Part shown: positions 11,058 to 21,778 of the stretch, piece by piece | How the letters are laid out: the number at the start of each line of letters is the position of its first letter | Numbering within the stretch: position 1 is the stretch's first letter | NCBI GenBank assembly: GCA_011032825.1 | Contig: JAADJZ010000002.1 | Location: 1,240,001 to 1,304,000, forward strand | Length of the DNA stretch: 64,000 nucleotides | Direction: 5' to 3' | From: Massariosphaeria phaeospora | Lineage: Eukaryota; Ascomycota; Dothideomycetes; Pleosporales | Translations under genes and position numbers: made by a program | Notes under the pieces: generated by a model | Database searches by the model: none | Told to the model about the DNA's origin: nothing | What the model saw: only the letters and a program-made list of their open reading frames with translations

Positions 11058-12632
11058 TCACGGCCTCTCAACCACCACGTCTCCAAACCACGCATCCACA
11101 TCAATCCCCACCACACCCGTCATCCCACTCACAAACGTCCGATCCGACACCGCCAGCTTGGGCACCTCCATATCGCCCACATACACCTCTATCCTATCCC
11201 CAATCGCCGCAACACTAATCCTGTACTCCGCGGACCCTTGATCCAGCTGCGCCGTCGGCGCAGAAACAGAGCTCAACTCCAATTGCGGCCCCGAGAAAGC
11301 CTGCAACGACAAGACGCCCGACGTCGAGATGCCGACATAGTAGCCACGGAAGACGCTCTCGGTGCGCGTCGCGCGGAAAATGAGGCCAGCGGAGCCCGAG
11401 CCCGCGGACGCGTCGGGCACTGCGACGGTGGCGTCGAAGACGACGTCTGCGAAGTTTGTGTCCAGGACAGCGAGGCCGGTGCCCGCGCGCGTGGCGACTG
11501 CAAGGTGCTGGTCGCGGACAGCCCACTGGCCGCCAGCCGTCGTCCACCCGAGCATGTTGCCGTCAGCGAAGTTGTCGTGCACGCGCATGCGCACGGGGGC
11601 AATGCTGCCGTCGTCGTTGAAGTACATGCGGTCGTAGGCGAGGGCGCGGTGGTCGCGTGCCGTGTCGCTGAGCGCGCGCCGGTGGTAGAAGATGTAGTAG
11701 ATGTCTGTGCCGGGCACGTTGAGCACGCCGTTGTGGCCGCTGCTTTTGGCGACGGCGCTGTCCTGCTCGAGGATCTTGGCCCGGCGCTGGAAGGGGCCCA
11801 GCGGGTTGTCGGCCATGGCGTAGGACACCGCGTAGTTGGGCAGGCCCCAGCCGCCTTCGGACCACATGAAGTAGTAGATGCCGTTGCGCTTGAGCATCTG
11901 CGGGCCCTCGACGTAGCTCTCTGGCGTGATGCTTTTGAAGGTGCTGCCGTCGGCCATTTTTCCCAGTGTGATCATGTCTTCGTTGAGCTTGGCGACGTTG
12001 GCGAAGCCGTGGCCGCCGTAGTAGATGTATGCCTGGCCGTCGTCGTCGATGAAGACGTCTTGGTCGATGGGCTGCGCGCCGTTGTGGTACTCTCCGATCA
12101 GGGGTTTGCCGAGAGCATCGACGTACGGTCCCTCAGGTCTGTCTGCCACGGCAACACCGACGCCGCCAATCAGTCCCTTCTCCGGTTCACCCTCTTGGAT
12201 GTCGTTGGCGCTGAAGTAGAGGTAGTATTTCCCGTTGCGGAAGACGGATGCGGGTGCCCACATGGCCTTGGTCGCCCACTTCACGCTGGCGACCGTCAGG
12301 ATATTGCCGTGTTTCGTCCAGTGTATCAGGTCAGGGCTGGAGAATGCATCGAGGTAGGTTTGCTTCTCGTATACGTCGGAGGCGGTTGGGTAGATCCAGT
12401 ATTGGCCCTCGTAGATGGCAGTGTCGGGGTCGGCGTACCAGCCTTCTACGAAGGGGTTGCCCGCTTCGGCGGTGGTATAGCTCAGTAGTGAGTCGTCAAG
12501 GTTCTTTTCGCTTTTCGGTGTAGGAAAACTGAATGTTGTCGATGCGGAAAGAAAAATGGCGATTTGGATGGCGAGGCAGAGCCTATGAAAACAGGCGAAC
12601 ATTCCCGATTGATACATGGAAGAATTCCGCAT
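11058..12632 (-). CDS. Secreted GH43 family glycoside hydrolase with C-terminal LamG-like module
   Basis: Intronless, 524 aa from the ATG at 12632 (longer ORF upstream lacks support; in-frame ATGs at 12617 and 12602 also possible). N-terminal signal peptide: hydrophobic CLAIQIAIFLSA ending before FSFPTPK. Five-bladed propeller signatures: NPFVEGWYADPD (general base Asp68), PIDQDVFIDDDG (pKa-modulating Asp about 190), and SYVEGPQML (general acid Glu242), in the order typical of clan GH-F. Residues after about 350 (DNFADGNMLGWTTAGGQWAV) start a concanavalin-like module, often attached to fungal GH43 enzymes. Family knowledge: arabinofuranosidase, arabinanase or xylosidase on plant cell-wall arabinan or xylan; which one cannot be decided here. 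Flanked by long gene-poor DNA on both sides. Confidence 0.85.
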   Translation of the reverse strand: MRNSSMYQSGMFACFHRLCLAIQIAIFLSASTTFSFPTPKSEKNLDDSLLSYTTAEAGNPFVEGWYADPDTAIYEGQYWIYPTASDVYEKQTYLDAFSSPDLIHWTKHGNILTVASVKWATKAMWAPASVFRNGKYYLYFSANDIQEGEPEKGLIGGVGVAVADRPEGPYVDALGKPLIGEYHNGAQPIDQDVFIDDDGQAYIYYGGHGFANVAKLNEDMITLGKMADGSTFKSITPESYVEGPQMLKRNGIYYFMWSEGGWGLPNYAVSYAMADNPLGPFQRRAKILEQDSAVAKSSGHNGVLNVPGTDIYYIFYHRRALSDTARDHRALAYDRMYFNDDGSIAPVRMRVHDNFADGNMLGWTTAGGQWAVRDQHLAVATRAGTGLAVLDTNFADVVFDATVAVPDASAGSGSAGLIFRATRTESVFRGYYVGISTSGVLSLQAFSGPQLELSSVSAPTAQLDQGSAEYRISVAAIGDRIEVYVGDMEVPKLAVSDRTFVSGMTGVVGIDVDAWFGDVVVERP

Positions 12633-13858
12633 ACTGATAGAGAACAAGTGTAATGTATCTGTGATCTCGTTGTTCAGCAGCGTTCTATCGGTCGTTCTGC
12701 GAATTGTGTAGATTTCGATGAAAGTAAACGCTGAAGTGTCAGCTGAAAAACTAACAAAAGGGTGAAAAGTTTTATGTGAAAAATATTTCGGTGTCCGCAC
12801 ATATCAAGGCAGGACTCAAATATTATTTTTTCACCCCCTCCCGGACAGCTCGATGATTATAAGCAAATAACAGAATCATCAGTCTCCGTTGGCACCCAAC
12901 CGTCATGGTCTGCAATGTCCTGACCACTACATACCATGGGCCCGATGTAGAAAGTCGTTGCAAAGGTCGCGAATAATAAACGGTCGTCTGATAACATCGC
13001 GTCTTGCTACCTGACGTTTACGGCCTGGTAGAATGCATACCCCTCCTATGCATCTTAGCGGCAGCTTCCACGTCCGGTGACACTGACGCTTTCTGGCAAC
13101 GAAACCAAGCGGATCGGAAGCGACTCCGAACTCATGTCGGAAGTTTCCTGGCGCTGTGTTTCCCTAAGGTTTTCGTGCCAAGGGGGCTTTTAGCGTCTTG
13201 CATGCCGTCTGAAGTTTCGTCAGAATGCGGGGTGGAGCGTTTGGAGCGGCTTATGCTTGCGGCGTGCACCGGGATCTGGTGCTTTTGTAGGGTGGCTGCA
13301 GCACAACTCCATATCGATAAACATTCCGTGGTTCTGGGTCGCAAAAAACCTGAAGGGTGTTTCCAGGATTGTCGCCATCAACTATCCCTGGTGGCAAGAT
13401 TAAGAGCTGGATCCACCTATCCGGACTCGCCGTGCCCATGCTATCTTTTGTCTAAGGTACAACTCCACGTGTTATCTAGAAATCTACGTGACAAGTTAGC
13501 GGGTTATCTTATCCTGCCAAGGTAACTGATCACCTCGAGAGTCAGACATTTCACACCTGCCTCATCCACCTTATCCGCCTCCTCCGCCTCATCCGCCTAC
13601 CCAACCCCGTCTTCACACCGCAGACATACTACCTCCGGGCACCAACATCCCGCTTGGATATCCAAAGACGGGAAGTTGCAGCCAGCGAGAAGATCTGGAC
13701 GGAGTTGGGACTGTCAGTACCTGGCAACCAAACAAAAAAGAAGCATCAAAATCGGTTGGGTGGGTGTGTTGATAGGTTCTGAGCCCCAGTAACGGTTAGC
13801 AAGATAGAATGGTTGTGGGGTAAAGATGATCCCGGCGTAATCTGTGTCCGACTGGGTA
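12633..13858. other. Intergenic region, nothing recognised
   Basis: Promoter side of the GH43 gene, then unremarkable sequence up to the transposon insertion site. The 13004-13525 frame has no ATG-led coding logic and no recognisable domain. Confidence 0.4.
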
Positions 13859-13905
13859 CCGTGCCGACGCACTAGGCGAGCCGGGTCGCGCGACGAGCCA
13901 CGAAC
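13859..13905 (+). repeat. Left terminal inverted repeat of the pogo-type element
   Basis: Starts CCGTGCCGACGC directly after TA and reads into GAGCCACGAAC. It is the reverse complement of 16469-16515 apart from roughly three positions (for example ACTAGG versus GCTAGG). It remains GC-rich although the interior is mutated. Confidence 0.9.
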
Positions 13906-14029
13906 AACATGCTCACCACCTCAAAGATGAGGCTATTGCAACACTAACAAAAACTATTATCGCAAGATTCTTTATTGTCATTACTTTGTACATGCTTGCG
14001 ATTACTTTGTACTATCTATATTTGCCTAG

Positions 14030-15990
14030 AAAGTAGATAGTGCAGCTGCGGAAGTTGACTTTGAGTAGAGCAGCTAGTGCAGCTTCTAAAGACGCTGTGA
14101 CAGCTGCAGTGTCGCCTTTAAGTGCCTTTAACCTGCGCTTTAACGAGAGTGCTTTTAAAGCTTTTTGTTTAATAAGAGAAACGTTTTGTATAAGTTTCTT
14201 AGTGTTTTGAGCAGCAATTTGAGCAGCTCGCGCGGCCTGCTGCCTAGCCTTTTTTTAATTTCTTATCTTTTTAGCTTCCTCTTGCGCTACTCGTTTCTTC
14301 TTTTTCTTTTGTTCTTAGAGTAGCTTTGCAGCAGTTTAAAGCTCCTTTCTAGTAGCTCTAGTAGCTTTTTTTTCTTTTCTTTTTTTTCTTTTACTGCTTT
14401 TTGAGCACGTGCTTTACGCAGCTTGCGCAGCAACTAGAAAACAGCGCTACTATAGTACTTCTTACGCTGCTGCAAGTTAAAACGTTTGCTACGCTTTTTG
14501 TACTTTTTTTCAGCTTAAAGAGCTTCTTGTAAACCGCTGTTTTTATTGCAAAGTAAAGTGTTTTAGGTAGCAAGTGCGTGCACTGTTTTAGAAAGCTTTT
14601 TTAACTTATCTACGATACGATTAGCTACAGCCTACTGCAAAGCGTACAAAACGCTCTATCAAACGCTAGTCGCTTTTAGTAAGTGCTAAGTAAGTTGCTT
14701 CACCTACTAGCTGCTCTTTAAGCTTTTTATTTTTAAATCTTTTGAGTATAATCTCGCTGTTTATAAGCTATATACTAGTAGCTTTGAAAGCTCTAAAAAT
14801 AAGTGTTTGTACTTTTTTGCTTCTGCACAGCTAGGTGCTGTGTAACGTACACACGGCGCAGGCATGTAGCTTTTCTTACTGCTACTTCGTGTAGTAGCAA
14901 ACACAAAGCAAGCTTAGAGAGAGTATATAGAACTATCTCGTTCTATCGTAGATAGAACACACACGAACTAATATACAGAGATTAGTTACTTGTGCACTTG
15001 TTTTCCCTTTCACACCTGTAAACCGACAATAAGTTTGTTAGTAAAAAAAACTCCTAGGCACTCTAAAACAATAAGAAAATGTTTTTTTTTAGTAAAACAA
15101 GTTTTTAGCTGCGGTAGAAGAAAGTAGTAAGCTAAGTAGTATAAGCGCTGCTAAAAGGTTTAAAGCAAACAACATTAAGTAGCTAAAGCGTATAAGTTAA
15201 GTAAAGTAGAAATACAATTACTAGTATTCTACAAGCGTTGCAGTACTTTAGAAAGTTAAAAGTAAAGTAACTGCTATAGCTATTAAGAATAAAAAGCTTT
15301 TAGTTTTTTTTTAGCGCGCTCTTTGCTTTGTACAGCAATTACAAACTTGCTCTAACTAAGCTAATCTCATGTCGTTGTTCGTTTAGCCTAAAAGTAATAA
15401 TAAAATAAAGCAAGCGTACTTTCTAGCTTTAATATCGGCTACTTATAGCGCTTGCAGTAAGCTGTTCGCTAACTAGTAGATAAAGCTAGGTAGCAAAGTA
15501 CTTCTATTTGCACAAATAGCTGCTAGTAGTGTTATCTACTTACGTAATTTATTCTACAGTGCTGCTTTAACCTCTTTGCTTTCTTATTGCCGTTGGCTGA
15601 AAACTCGTTTTCAGCGCGTTGTAACACTAATTATAAAGCTTTTTTTGTTTATATTGTAAAAATTGTAAAGCTGTATGTTATACTAAATAATCTTTAAGTG
15701 CAAAAGCTTAAAATATTGCTTATACTTAAAGCCTAAGTTAGCGTTGTAGCGCTAAAAATCGATTCTAAAAGTAAATTTTAAGATTAGATAGTTAAGTGCT
15801 ATTTTGCTAGATAAAGTAGTTCACTTAGGTAAAGCTAACGTTCTTGCTAGCTAATTGCAACGCAAATTTTTTAACTATAGCTTTTGTTAAAGGCAAGACT
15901 TTCTTTGTAAAGTTCTTAATATGCCGTACAAGTTGCGCTTTTTGTTGTAAGTTAAAGTTAAGTTAAGTAGCGTGCTAGGTGAAAGGAGAT
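14030..15990 (-). pseudogene. Dead pogo-type transposase
   Basis: Minus-strand relic inside the element. Order N to C: the LQQKAQLVRHI block near 15930-15955 with downstream FT*VNYFI (W to stop); a shift of frame near 15750; the FKYKQYFKLLHLK and YNINKKSF blocks at about 15625-15730, where the first catalytic Asp codon appears as Asn; and the C-terminal NLQQRKKYYSSAVF*LLRKLR block at 14410-14475, followed by an Ala/Lys/Arg-rich tail typical of these proteins. At least one frameshift and many stops exclude function. Family placement is from motif memory and would need a protein search. Confidence 0.8.
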
Positions 15991-16059
15991 CGCCTAGGAA
16001 AGTAGGTTCTAGATAAAGAATGTAATGAATTCGATAGCGTTTATCTACAGCGCGGACAG

Positions 16060-16330
16060 GAGAGCTCTATATACCTTATAGTTAGTTAGCCTCCGGAGCA
16101 CCTACGGAGCGCTCTCGGAGGCTATGTGGAGACCTAATACCGCAGGGCCTTCGTTAACCGGGAACCAGCGAGGCTCTCCTAGGTATCGTCGGAGCTGTTA
16201 CGTACAGCGTCAATAGCCACCAAGGTCCTACGACCGAGGCTTTCTATTGGGCTTCCAGCCTATTACACTAGGCTTGCTAGCTCGTCTAACAGCCTTAGTG
16301 TCTTTGCAACAGTGTAGTTTTGTTTACACT
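16060..16330. other. GC-balanced block inside the RIP-degraded element, with a hairpin
   Basis: This stretch between the transposase start and the right TIR is clearly less AT-biased than the rest of the element. It contains an imperfect palindrome at 16089-16124 (AGCCTCCGGAGC facing GCTCTCGGAGGCT). It may be a RIP-spared subterminal region or a nested insertion; I cannot decide. Confidence 0.4.
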
Positions 16331-16468
16331 AAACTAGTTAGCAATTGCTTAGTACAGAAAGTTTTCTTTTAGTTTGCGCAATTTAATTGCTGCAATCGCA
16401 TCGTTAGTTGGTGCCATAGTAGTAGAGCTATGAGGTGTTGAAATTTGGGCCTAGTTTGGTATTTTGGT

Positions 16469-16515
16469 GTTCGTGGCTCGTCATGCGACCCGGCTCGCCT
16501 AGCGCGTCGGCACGG
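16469..16515 (-). repeat. Right terminal inverted repeat of the pogo-type element
   Basis: Ends GCGTCGGCACGG followed by TA. Reverse complement of the left repeat over 47 bases. Confidence 0.9.
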
Positions 16516-16743
16516 TAACGTGGTCATAGCTTCCACGTGGTCGCTTCTGGACGGTCCACCTGTCCACTGTAGACACCACCCGTGATGCATTTTTGGTATG
16601 TTTCGCTTCTGTACTCCTGTTATATTGCTTCGGCGAAAGCAGCGCAGAGACGATGACGACTCGAAAGACAACACCGGAGCGCCAACCCACACCTTGAAGA
16701 AAAGCCTTTGTGAGCCCATCGACGAGCCCCCATTTGAGCTAAC

Positions 16744-18853
16744 CTACACCTTGCCCAGCAGATACAGCTCACCTTCCGCAGCGCCATCGCTCGTAACATA
16801 TAGCCGACCCACCTTGTCCACCGTAATCCCCACCGGCCTGAAGCAATCCAGCATCGAGCACTTCGCATCATCCACGTTCGACCACACATCCGTGTAGCCG
16901 TCCGCCGAGCTCGGCGACGCCTCCGGATCGAACCCGCCGTTCCCCAATTTCGAGAACGGAACTTGCACCACCTTGTACCCCGTCGGCGTGCCCCTTGCGG
17001 AAGAACCGTGGAAGGTGACGTACAGCGTGCTGCTGTCGGGGCTGAACTCGCATCCGAGTGGCACGGAGTGCGCTTGCATGACCAGCTTCGCCGGGGTGGA
17101 CCGTTGCTTGCAAGCGGCGTCGTCGAAGGTGGCGTTGGGTTCGAGCGTGAATTGGTCGCCGATGGTGAACTTCTGGTCGGGGAAGGCCGAGGGCTGCCAC
17201 ACAGAGTGGCAAGTGGGATATCCGTACCACTTGGTGTTTGGCTTGGATGGGTCGCCCAGGAGGTTGACCTCTTCCCCTGGGTTGTCTTCGTTGAGGTCAG
17301 TCGTCGTGGTGTTTACGGTTCGGGTGAGCCCCTCGGAGCCGTTCTCAACCGCCCAAAGCCTGTGCACCTGTTAGTCAATGCACTGCGCTCCTAGAGGGCG
17401 TATCTTGTCGTGTATATACTTACATTCCACTTGCATCAAACGCCAGACCAACTGAGTTGCGCAGTCCGTAGCCCATCTGATATCCCTTTGTCGTATAGTC
17501 ATATCCTCCGCTCGGAACAGCACTTAGATCAAACACCTTGACAGCTGCACGTCCCGTCTTCGGATCGATCGACTCATAATCGAAATTACCGTTAGATCCG
17601 TGGGAGACGACCAGCAGGTTTGGATACTTTCGAGGAATCGCAAGTGTCCGGGTTGTGTGGCCGCCGGCGAACATCCCCACCACCAGTTCCTTCTGGGCAG
17701 AGACGCTCAAAGTGGCGGCATCATAACTCCAGCTCCAGACCTTTGTCATTGAGCTTGCGAACAGGGTTTTGCCGTCTGCACTGAGAGCAATCCCGTGAGC
17801 AAGATTAGCCTGGGAGACGATGGTCTTGCTGGAAGTGACGCATGCATCTGCACCTCGCGAGTAGCCTACAATGCCTTTCCCATTCTCAATGACCAAGACG
17901 TTTCCGACCGAGTCCAGGACCAGAGCGCGTGGGTTGGTGAGGCCGCCTGCGAGCTTGACGGCTCTCCATCCGGACGCGACCTTGCTGGAGAACCGGGGCT
18001 CGGGTGCACTTGCGCAGGAGCTAGGCACGCCTGTTCCAATAGGAACGGCACCCGTTGGGCTGGAGCTTGGTCGCACTGTGCTGCTGAGCGTAGTAGGAGC
18101 TGGTACTGTAGTCGGAGGAGGAGTATCAGGGATGAGATTTGACGCCACCCAGGAGTCGAACGAGGCGCTCTGTGCTGCTGCAAGATCGATCGATGGATAT
18201 CCGACGGAATCGTGATGATTGAATGCAGACGTGTTCCTGGCAGGTTGTGACACGGCTCGCGTGGAGTAGGCATGAGCAAAGGTACCAGCATCGTTGGGAT
18301 TGAGAGTCACTAGAGTGCCCTCACTGTCATACCACTGACTAGCTCCTTGAGCGCGGACTGTGAGTGTCCAGTGCGTGCTGTTTGCGCCAGATCCTTTCAT
18401 TTGTGTGTAGGTGGCGTTGGCGTAGGGGTTGGGAAGGATGAGACCACTAGAAGAATCAGCGTGCAAGAATTGAAGGAACCTCCTCTAACATACAATGCAA
18501 TACGGGATGTGTGTACCACGCTATTGCCATTGGGCCAGCCTACCAGCAATGGAACGTATGCCATAGTGCCGCCCCAAGAGAAACCGATCCATTTGTACTT
18601 GATCGGAGCTACAATCTGGATGATGCTGTCGAACGGTGCAGCAGTGACTTTTGGCAAGGCAATGCGCAAGGAGATCCCATTATCGTCCGTGTAAGACTGG
18701 TAACAGATACTCGTCAAGGAGTCGCAATACGGCACAGATTGGCCGACGACTACGCATATCAGTACATGGCAGGAGTTTGAATGTGAGTTTCAGAGAAGAG
18801 GTACCTCCAGCAATAAGGACCGCCGCGCTGACGACGTGTTTGAACAGATGCAT
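16744..18853 (-). CDS. Secreted AA8 cytochrome b - AA12 PQQ-dependent pyranose dehydrogenase fusion
   Basis: Four exons: 18853-18805, 18749-18494, 18446-17424, 17359-16744; lengths 49+256+1023+616 give exactly 647 aa. Signal peptide MHLFKHVVSAAVLIAG. Residues about 20-195 match the cellobiose-dehydrogenase cytochrome fold: YCDSLTSICYQSYTDDNG, KWIGFSWGGTMAY (Met79, likely axial haem ligand) and FNHHDSVG (His179/180, likely second ligand). A Thr/Ser/Pro linker (about 210-245) leads to a six-bladed quinoprotein domain (WRAVKLAGGLTNPRALVLD, AHGIALSADGKTLFASS, NSVGLAFDASGMLWAVENG). Family knowledge: AA12 oxidises pyranoses such as L-fucose or glucosone using PQQ, and AA8 passes electrons to lytic polysaccharide monooxygenases. 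No CBM1 is present, unlike the Coprinopsis enzyme. The gene sits 228 bp from a RIP-mutated transposon. Confidence 0.88.
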
Positions 18854-20024
18854 GACGATGGAGGGAGTAAATCCAGAGTGAGAATGGTCCTAGAGACGGC
18901 GTTTCTTGACCACGGCGCCTAGGTCTTTAAGAATACCACTGCCGTGGTAAGGGATCCTCCGCATAAGTTATCGATGCTTGATTGGCAAGGTGCTCACATG
19001 GTCGTCGAAGTTGTACAAGACATATTGCAATATGCGTGCACACGAGGATTTGTGTGGCAAAAGCCTGGGGGATGGTGCTGATTGGGAACCAGATGCACTC
19101 GCCATATTGGAGGGATCGCGGTTCATCGATTGAACAGATTGGGCATTCAGGCACAGTAGATGCTCGAGATGATGCCTGCGTCATAACCATGTCGTGTGCT
19201 ACCATTCGAGAAGGTCGTTATCCCGAAGATGTAGCGCTCGACTTCGCCCGTGTGAAGAAGCAATGACACCAGGAGCATTTCTATTGGTACTCTTTCTCTC
19301 GCGACTCGAGGAGAACTCAAACGGGAGAGGTCCGGAGTTGACTCCCACGGATGCTCGCAGTAGTAGCAGGATGCCCCACACGGCGCAGTCGAAGATGTGG
19401 GAGTGAAGTTGACGGTACATGGATAGTCGCCGTGAACTATAACTGCAAACACCTCGTCTAGCTAGCTTAGCCGCGATCACGCGAAAGGTTGCACCAATAG
19501 AGGATTGCCTAATCAAAATACCCGTCGTGGATACAGTTCAGGCGATATACCCCAGACTTCGGCCAGCAGAAGCCACATTGGGGTCGGCAATTGAGATTGA
19601 AAAGGGATCGATTTGGCGGGGTACTTGTCGGGACCGGGTTGCTGTTTACCCACCTGAACACCCATTCGATGTAGTTATCGTGTGAATCAGGCCCACCCCA
19701 GCTCTTGTAATCTGCCTTGTCAGAGGCCCAGCAGTGAAAACATTGCAAGAGAGGGTTATCAGGTGCGTTGTGATCAGTAACCGCCCGCCCACGTAGCAGT
19801 ATTGCTCGCTCACTTCATTAAGATGGGAGAATTAGGACAGCGTAGCAGAAAAAGAAAGCGCGATAAAAGTGTTATTGTCAATGAGTTCCGTATGATGAGT
19901 TGCTATTCGAGTTGGAGTAGAGTAGAAGACAAAGGCGACGCTGCTGTTGTGCTTTCAACATTAGATCTATGCAAAATCCGAACAGATGCACTGAAACTTA
20001 CCCAGTGTAGGTAGATGCTTGTCT
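18854..20024. other. Intergenic region with possible coding fragments
   Basis: Contains the promoter of the AA8-AA12 gene and the candidate exon described at 19509-19765. Further minus-strand open stretches at 18927-19205 and 19147-19452 are Cys-containing but do not join into a gene I can defend. Confidence 0.35.
19509..19765 (-). CDS. Possible terminal exon of a small Cys/Trp-rich protein
   Basis: Open minus-strand frame ending in TAG at 19509 and reading ...NPLLQCFHCWASDK...IEWVFRWVNSNP...NCRPQCGFCWPKSGVYRLNCIHDGYFD. The density of Cys and Trp and the lack of low complexity look like a real extracellular protein. There is no in-frame ATG before an upstream stop, so a first exon with a signal peptide would be needed and I could not place it. 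It may equally be a relic. Function unknown. Confidence 0.35.
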
Positions 20025-21078
20025 TCAAGAATTCTCTTCAAACTCAGACGCCTTACGTTTTGTTCGTCGTATCTCATAATGTCCTGAGAGGCCGGGGGCT
20101 CCTCGTTCTAACCACTCCTCGACCCACACTTCCTTGCTCATTTCAGGCAATACCCTTAACCCCACATCCGTAAATCCAAGCTCGTCAATCTCCCAGTCGG
20201 TAATTTCTTTAAGTTCTGCTTCGTCAACCCTAATAGGAACCATGTTATACATAAGCTGATCAGGATCTTTGGCGCCTAAGAACCCTGCGCTAGCGACACA
20301 GATACTGTTGACACGCACAAAGGTTTCCTCTGCATCTAGGTAAAAGTCCTCTCTGCTGGCACACACAAGGTCTTCCTCTGCATCCAGGTAAAATTGCTCT
20401 AAGGTTTCCAAGGCGTGAGCTATCTTGCTTGTATTTAGCTCCACCCGCTCACGCATTGGCTCGAATGGGTGTTCTAAGTTGTTGGTCAAGCTGACTACTA
20501 TCTCAATTGTCCTGGGCATGCGATTCTGTGCAGCAAAATCAAGACTTTTCGCGGACCGCTGGACATATTTGGCATTTTCCATTGTGAAGGTCAATACGTC
20601 GGAAGGAGTAGAAAGTCATGAATTAGATACTAGGGTACTATTTATGATGACAGATTGACTTATCTGGTGCGCTTTCCAAGTCCCGCTCAACAAGGTCCTC
20701 CACTCGCATTGCATTGAAGGCGACTGCTATAGCCGACAGAAGACACTGAACAACTATCTCCCACTCGGCGTACTCATCGTTGTAGAGGAATCTTGGTGGT
20801 GAGCTTAGGATGAAGCGTTGAATGGTGCGTTAGACAATAGGGTTCGCTTCATCATAGATAGTTTTGCATGTTGCAAGAATTGACGTGCTGACTGACTTGC
20901 TAACAAGCACACAGTTGACTGGCGACGATAACTCGTTAAGAAGCGCATCGTTGGCCGGGTTTGATGGATTATCGCGATGATGAAGCTTGACGTGCTTGAT
21001 TCGCCGCGGCATGCGCTCGTACACCATCAAGCGCAGTTCCTTCGGTAGATCGAGAAATCGGAAAGGCTGTGTAGCCAT
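20025..21078 (-). pseudogene. Broken F-box-like gene
   Basis: Begins MATQPFRFLDLPKELRLMVYERMP (ATG at 21078), the N-terminal F-box-like pattern of a large fungal family, and the same opening seen in the intact gene at 57482-58315. After KTIYDEANPIV the frame meets TAA (20830-20832), yet the same frame continues sensibly as RTIQRFILSSPPRFLYNDEYAEWEIVVQ, so the stop looks like a CAA to TAA change. Coding character then resumes in another frame at MENAKYVQRSAKSLDF (20582) and runs to the stop at 20025, with a short internal duplication (FYLDAEED / FYLDAEET). I found no intron that repairs both lesions. Alternative: two separate short genes. Confidence 0.45.
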
Positions 21079-21192
21079 GATGGCCGAGAGATGGGGTCGA
21101 GAGACAAGCTCGAGAGACAGGGTCGAACAACGGATAGATGGATGGAGGTTGGCAGCAGCGGGGCGGAAGAGCAACGAAAGTAGAAACGTCAC

Positions 21193-21778
21193 GATAGGTG
21201 GTTGGTGACCAAGTGCCCCGCTCTAGGCCCAACCCGGTTAAGATGAATTGGTGTACTCCCTCGGGCTGGAGCACATTATGCGTGAAGAAGTCCACTCAAC
21301 TACATACTCCGTACTAAATCGGTTGGTATCGAGGTCTTGCTCTACCAATTCTAGCTAGCTACTCCCGATGGTCCAGGCAAGATGAGCAATTCCAGCAAGA
21401 TTTACAAGGTTCAGTTCTACGGATGGATTACCCACTAGAGTTTCCATTTGGGTGGTTGGTAAAGGCTCATCGGCGAGCACTGCTACATTTGCTGTTTAAT
21501 AGACCTGGAGCTCGTCCTCTTTTCTACTTCGAACTTCGAGGTGATACCAGAGCTAGCGTCACTCAATGCAGTTAGCGGGCTTTCCGTCGGTCGCGCGTCG
21601 CACCTGACTCGCTGCAAAACACGTCCCGAGGTCAGGTCTCGTCGCGTCACGTCTCGTCACACTGAACAATAACCAATATTGACCTCGCTCATTGATCCGC
21701 TGTCCTCCCTCATCTCCACGCACCATAGGCGAAGTTGGACGCCACTCAGTTGCGCGTACTGGCCTTTACCACCATACG
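21193..21778. other. Intergenic region upstream of the RecQ gene
   Basis: Holds the left copy of the degenerate direct repeat (21327-21384) and the RecQ promoter, including a run of GTCACGTCTCGTCAC-like sequence near 21640. No gene seen. Confidence 0.45.
21327..21384 (+). repeat. Left copy of a degenerate direct repeat flanking RecQ
   Basis: TATCGAGGTCTTGCTCTA followed by AGCTACTCCCGATGGTCCAGGCAAG. The same string with scattered changes occurs at 24142-24198. Confidence 0.55.

Larger units (their letters stand above)
13859..16515 (-). mobile_element. RIP-degraded pogo/Fot1-type (Tc1-mariner superfamily) DNA transposon, structurally complete
   Basis: 2,657 bp element bounded by 47-bp terminal inverted repeats (13859-13905 and 16469-16515; about three mismatches) and by a TA dinucleotide on both sides (13857-13858 and 16516-16517), the target-site duplication of Tc1/mariner elements. 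The interior is AT-rich and full of stop codons. On the minus strand it still aligns with my memory of fungal pogo transposases: an N-terminal LQQKAQLVRHI block, a central YNINKKSFIISVT block where the expected DEKG has become NKK (GAT to AAT), and a C-terminal YYSSAVF* block where the expected TGG is TAG. These are G to A changes on the coding strand, the RIP signature. The element ends 228 bp from the stop codon of the AA8-AA12 gene. Confidence 0.88.

Noticed and set aside
11040..12488. 482-codon open frame on the plus strand
   Set aside because: Exactly antisense to the GH43 gene, which has signal peptide and catalytic motifs; the plus frame is His/Arg/Val-biased and domain-free.
13004..13525. 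173-codon plus-strand open frame
   Set aside because: Begins at a non-ATG codon, overlaps open frames on the other strand and shows no domain.
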